Positions 7,633 to 11,187 of a DNA stretch of 11,187 bases are shown piece by piece (within the stretch, counting starts at the first letter, position 1; every line of letters begins with the position of its first letter). The stretch comes from Isohypsibius dastychi. Its lineage: Eukaryota > Tardigrada > Eutardigrada > Parachela > Isohypsibiidae. The translations under genes and the position numbers were made by a program. The DNA lies in NCBI GenBank assembly GCA_034696485.1, contig JAQIWT010001351.1, positions 1 to 11,187 on the forward strand, given 5' to 3'. The notes under the pieces were generated by a model that worked only from the letters and a program-made list of their open reading frames with translations, did not search any database and was not told the DNA's origin.

Positions 7633-9430
7633 ATGTCTTCTGTGTTTATTTCTTCCTTGTTGTCTTTCCAAATAATCTGGAATGTGCCGAGTCAACCCTG
7701 TGAAAATTTATTCGGAATTCACATGAACTTATCGAATTACCAGATAATTCAGAACGAGAATGGATTGTTTATGGGTGATCGGATTGCCTTGTTTTATGAT
7801 ATTGGAGTATTTCCGAAATTTGTCCGGAATGCAACTGGTGAATATGAGGCGGTCAATGGAGGATTACCGCAGAATGGAAACATTGATATTCATTTGGAAA
7901 AAGTCAAGAAAGATGTCGGTTTTTTAGCTGACTCAGATTTTTCCGGTACGTTGTATTCAATTTATATCTTTTCTGAAAAGATTGAGGAACTTATAAAGAT
8001 TAAAATTATACAGATTGTGAGAGTTTTTCCAGATATTCTATTCTGATATGTTAACAACATCTCATGCCAAATCTTTGATCTGATTTTTGACACGCTTTAT
8101 TCCCGTGAGGATTTTGGACTTTTTCTAGGCATTGGCGTAGTCGATTTCGAGGACTGGAAGGCAGATTTTGATCTCAACTTTGACCAGTTAAAAATCTATC
8201 AGGACGAGTCGGTTAAATTAGTGCAGCAACAACATCCCGATTGGGATTCGCAACACATCATCTCCGGAGCGAAAAACGAGTTCAACACGGCTGCAAGGTA
8301 TCATTTCATGCAGATTAATTTCATCTGTGAACCGATTTCTTCCAAAAGGTCGTTTTTCGAGAAAACCTTGGAGCTGTTGAATCAAACAATGCCGGGTTCA
8401 ATGTGGGGTCTGTACCATTATCCATACTGCTTCGCCTATTCGGAAGGACAGTTTAAGTGCACGGATTCGGCAGTTTCTGCTAATAACCGGTAACAACACT
8501 CTTTTCTAGATTTTTTGCGATTGTTGAAAGGCTTCCATAATTTGTGTCAATTGTTCCACTGATTCTTTCAGCACGGCCTGGATCTACAACAACAGCAAGA
8601 TTTTACTTCCGTCACTGTACATGGGAAAAAATCAGGACGATTTTGCCGATAGAGCAAAGCATATTTATGCTCAGATCCAAGAAACACTTCGCGTGAACAC
8701 CAACAAGATTCCATTTATGCCGTATATGAGCATTACATATCAAGATGGAGGATTTCTTGACAATGTTAGTTTATGGCTCGAAACAATTCAGCGGCTTGAA
8801 CAATGTCGGTTTTGCAGGATGATTTAGTAAATTCCATGGGTCTCACTTACGATTTTGGAGGAGCAGGTGCGAGCTTGGATTTAAGAATATTCAAGGAATA
8901 TCAATGCGCTTTATTCTGGCCCATTTATAATGTTCATTATAAAACGATGGCCCCTTGAAATTCTTGATCTCAATATTTTTTTTTGAATTCAAAATTCATA
9001 TACAATACAAATATAGTTATCGGCTTGTAACATAATGGCACTGTAGCTGAAATTCAAAAGCCCTCATAACTTCATATGTACATATGGCATAAAAGCGTTC
9101 GAGCTTCATTACTTAAATCATGTATTTTTTAGGAATTGTGGTTTGGGGTTCAAGCGACTCCGTGAACACAGCAGAGAAATGTCAGGCTTTGAAGCAGTAT
9201 GTGGATGGACCTTTAGGTCGGGTCTCCGTTTATATCCACGATATTATGAACATGTGCTCCGAGCAACTATGTGGAAATTTATATCGGTGTCAGCCAAGAC
9301 TGCGGAGAATCAGGAACAAGCCATTCATGTCCAGAATAAAGCGGTTGAGTGCTGTCCTCAATCTTTCTCCTGGAAACCCAGCTTTGGCACGTCGGCTTTT
9401 CCGAAAAGAGTTCCAATGCATCCCCGCTTG
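7633..9430 (+). CDS. Hyaluronidase (GH56), 3' end unresolved
   Basis: Exons 7633-7945 (acceptor at 7630-7631), 8129-8297, 8349-8489, 8572-8764, 8818-8866 and 9133-9430; all joins are GT-AG and keep frame, giving about 387 residues. It hydrolyses hyaluronan or chondroitin, normally secreted or membrane-attached. Motifs: IIWNVPSQPC near the N-terminus, NGGLPQ, GVVDFEDW with Asp110 and catalytic Glu112, GLYHYPYC, LLPSLYM and GIVVWGSSDS (substrate-cleft Tyr and Trp). D-F-E and the cleft motifs resemble bee hyaluronidase. After the barrel comes MCSEQLCGNLYRCQ, like the start of the Cys-rich EGF-like tail of vertebrate enzymes, then a basic stretch. The frame runs into TACGTAATG after IPAW; a good donor (GTACGT) at 9431 suggests a last exon, candidates being after AG at 9500 or 9715. 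The signal peptide is weak, so an earlier exon may supply it. Confidence 0.93.
9073..9086. repeat. 14-bp palindrome in hyaluronidase intron 5
   Basis: CATATGTACATATG is self-complementary. It lies 46 bases before the acceptor of the last mapped exon. Such short AT-rich palindromes are fairly common. Confidence 0.8.
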
Positions 9431-9941
9431 GTACGTAATGAATGGGATTTTTTTTCCATGATCATATATAGATCAGTTTAACCCCGCTTGTTTTTTAAGG
9501 AGGTTCAATGAAAACATGTTTGCGTTGTGATGGAATCGTAAGGACTTCTGGGCATCCGTCTAGCAGCACGACCCTCTAACTTGTTTGTTTGGACATGACG
9601 TTTATTTTTTTCTCTATAGTGGTTTTCGTATTTTCATTGTTCGATATATATGTCTCTATAACGTGGTAAATATTTTTGATGTACCATATGTTTTCTGTCT
9701 GGTTTTATTTTGCAGCACTATATGTACAGCGTCGGTTCTACTATGATACATCGCTGCTCTTGTTTTCTTGTTTTGAGCGCCAGTTTTCAAATCACCATTC
9801 AAAAAAATCTGCCTTTCTTTTCTGAATTGTTCCATACACCATTTATTACCTCCTCTATTCCAGTAAGGTCACCTGTTAACACTTACCATAAACCCTCCCC
9901 TGTAACAGGAAGGTCAACCCCCTAGCTTGCATACGCGATCC

Positions 9942-9956
9942 GTGACTTCGAGTCAC
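9942..9956. repeat. Small hairpin with nearby direct repeat
   Basis: GTGACT, a TCG loop, then AGTCAC form a perfect 6-bp stem. CGTGACTTC occurs at 9941 and again at 9958. It lies between the hyaluronidase and MDP1 genes; no function is visible. Confidence 0.7.
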
Positions 9957-9994
9957 TCGTGACTTCTACCGAAACCGAATTCTCGCATGCATTA

Positions 9995-10000
9995 AATAAA
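9995..10000 (+). terminator. Candidate polyadenylation signal for hyaluronidase
   Basis: AATAAA about 565 bases after the last mapped hyaluronidase exon and 112 bases before the MDP1 ATG. It is the only canonical hexamer I saw between these genes on plus. Confidence 0.4.
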
Positions 10001-10111
10001 CCACAACATCTTCATTCTTCCTTCGACAGAATTGCGGAGGTTCGCCGTCAGAGTATCGGTGTACTCCGCATTTTGCGGTCCGTTTGTTCCTCTACAAGAT
10101 TGACATCGACC

Positions 10112-10804
10112 ATGACGAGCGGAAAAGGACAAGTTGGAAAAGCAGACCGACGGCCGGAGTTGATTGTTTTTGATATGGGTACGTTTTTGATTCCTTTCAA
10201 AGTTCTCAAATGATGAGCTTTATTCTTTGTGCCTTAATACAGCTTTAGAGAATGGTTGTTTGGTTGCAGATTACACGTTATGGCCATTTCATGTCGACAC
10301 ACATCCTTATCCACCCCTGAAAAAGCACGATGATGGGAAGATCCGAGATCGCGTTCAAACGATATACGAACCTTTTCCAGGTGTCCACGACGTTCTTCAC
10401 GAACTGCATTTAGCTGGGCAGAAGATGGCCGTAGTCAGCAGGTGCGGAATAATTCACGGAGTTCGGTGGTCTTTAGAATACTCGGACGCAGAAATGATGA
10501 GTGTCATTTCAGGACGGAAGCACCTCCTGTTGGAAAAGCCATGCTGAATTTACTGGACTGGGATAAATATTTCCATTACCAAGAAATATATCCAGGCAAG
10601 AAGACATCGCATTTCAAGAAAATAGTCAAAGAATCTGGAATTGATCTTAAAAACATGTTGTTTTTCGATGATGAATATCGTAATATCCGAGATCTGAGCG
10701 CTGTTGGAGTCACATGTGTTTATATTCGGGAAGGTGAATATCTGTCAAAATCTATTTTAGAAAAAGGATTAAAAATGTTCGCAAAGGGAGAAAGTGATAA
10801 ATAA
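10112..10804 (+). CDS. MDP1: Magnesium-dependent phosphatase 1 (HAD superfamily)
   Basis: Three exons: 10112-10178, 10270-10441 and 10513-10804, joined in phases 1 and 2, giving 176 residues, the same length as human MDP1. All four HAD motifs are seen: FDMDYT with nucleophile Asp21 (split across intron 1) and Asp23; Ser in VVSR (motif II); Lys in IYPGKKTSHF (motif III); and FFDDE (motif IV). WPFHVDTHPYPP and GVTCVYI are also family marks. The family is a cytosolic Mg-dependent acid phosphatase reported to act on phosphotyrosine and on glycated-sugar phosphates; the substrate here is unknown. The start is the first ATG in the frame; the frame stays open upstream to about 9959 without another ATG. 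Introns are only 91 and 71 bases. It converges on the next gene with 73 bases between stop codons. Confidence 0.96.
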
Positions 10805-10876
10805 TATCAAGCTCATCTCGGATGTATGTTAGGAATCGAAAACAGATCATTTCTTCGAATGAAAGGATGAAGGAAT

Positions 10877-10882
10877 TTTATT
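10877..10882 (-). terminator. AATAAA overlapping the PM20D2-like stop codon
   Basis: On minus, CAAATAAAAT: the TAA stop (10880-10878) is part of AATAAA. If used, cleavage would fall about 10-30 bases on, between the two convergent stop codons. Another downstream signal may be used instead. Confidence 0.4.
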
Positions 10883-11179
10883 TGACTCCATGTTCTCCAA
10901 GAAATGCTGGGAGTTTCTCATCGAATTCATCCCGAGCTTTTTTCCGGAATTCAGGGTTGATCAGCAATTCTAAAGCAGTCAGCGCCATCGCAGTGGCAGT
11001 TTTTCGGGTCAAATCATGAGCCTCCGGTAATCCAGCCAGCTTCTGGAATTCTTTCGTGTGGATCATTGTCAAATTTCCTCCAATATAAAATCCAGGATGA
11101 ATGCTTGGGACCACCGAAGAAACGTTACCCATGTCGGTTGATCCGTATGAACCTTTTGGAACTTCGGGAAAGGGCATAC
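10878..11179 (-). CDS. PM20D2: PM20D2-like M20 peptidase/amidohydrolase, last exon, partial
   Basis: Final coding exon on minus, about 100 codons, ending KLPAFLGEHGVK and TAA. YGSTDMGNVSSVVPSIHPGF is the diagnostic C-terminal motif of the ACY1L2/PM20D2 branch of peptidase family M20, followed by the helix AHDLTRKTATAMALTALELL and the FRKKARDEF tail. Relatives hydrolyse beta-alanyl-lysine-type dipeptides or act as amidohydrolases, using two metal ions in the N-terminal half, which lies outside the window. CTTTCCAG at 11187-11180 looks like the acceptor, placing the exon start at 11179, though the exon could also run on past the edge. The stop codon lies inside an AATAAA hexamer. Confidence 0.92.
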
Positions 11180-11187
11180 CTGGAAAG

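Larger units (their letters stand above)
9431..10111. other. Hyaluronidase 3' region and MDP1 upstream region
   Basis: Probably holds the last hyaluronidase exon, its 3' UTR and the MDP1 promoter. Acceptor-like sites end at 9500 (TTTTTTAAG) and 9715 (TTTTGCAG); in the needed phase both give only about ten more codons. A 7-bp inverted pair (CCTGTTA ... TAACAGG) lies at about 9870-9909. AATAAA at 9995-10000 may end the hyaluronidase transcript only 112 bases before the MDP1 start. Confidence 0.5.

Noticed and set aside
7489-7695. Minus-strand basic ORF
   Set aside because: Overlaps hyaluronidase exon 1 and its acceptor; composition reflects the complement of T-rich DNA.
9710-9925. Plus-strand 71-codon ORF
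   Set aside because: Starts without a good context, no family; part may be a last hyaluronidase exon in another frame.
9935-9970. tRNA-like TTCGAGTC T-loop motif
   Set aside because: Flanking arms do not pair as a T-stem and no acceptor, D or anticodon arms are present.

Overview
The window is nuclear DNA from an animal, most likely an invertebrate. Every recognisable gene is an animal-type metabolic or secretory gene, broken into exons by GT-AG introns of about 50 to 1,000 bases, several only 51-71. The DNA is AT-rich in introns and spacers, and genes sit close together on both strands. The hyaluronidase resembles bee-type enzymes (D-F-E catalytic motif) more than vertebrate ones (D-W-E). 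That suggests an ecdysozoan-like invertebrate, but I cannot name the phylum from sequence alone. No bacterial operon, CRISPR array, tRNA, rRNA or transposase was seen.

Layout from left to right: (1) 1-1726, minus strand: the 5' half of a Golgi alpha-mannosidase II gene (GH38), four exons seen, running off the left edge. (2) 1727-2837: a spacer with a mitochondrial-leader-like small ORF on plus, a weak unidentified exon on minus, and a striking cluster of nuclear-receptor-type half sites with a 26-bp perfect palindrome. (3) 2838-3529, plus: a fatty-acid-binding-protein-like gene in four exons whose intron positions and phases match the classical FABP layout. (4) 3530-4415: spacer with one weak minus ORF. 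(5) 4416/5473-7167, plus: purine nucleoside phosphorylase, seven certain exons and one proposed first exon. (6) 7633 to about 9430 or beyond, plus: hyaluronidase (GH56), six exons seen, 3' end unresolved. (7) 10112-10804, plus: magnesium-dependent phosphatase 1 (HAD family), three exons. (8) 10878-11179, minus: the last coding exon of a PM20D2-like M20 peptidase/amidohydrolase, running off the right edge. Genes 7 and 8 converge with only 73 bases between their stop codons.

The genes do not form one pathway: protein N-glycan trimming, lipid carriage, purine salvage, hyaluronan breakdown, a small phosphatase and a dipeptide-type hydrolase. They look like ordinary eukaryotic neighbours. I found no convincing new multi-gene system. 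The most useful leads are a frame-neutral 26-codon cassette exon in the mannosidase, the receptor-like element upstream of the FABP gene, an unclear exon 2/3 junction in that FABP gene, and the unusual residue in the mannosidase zinc motif.
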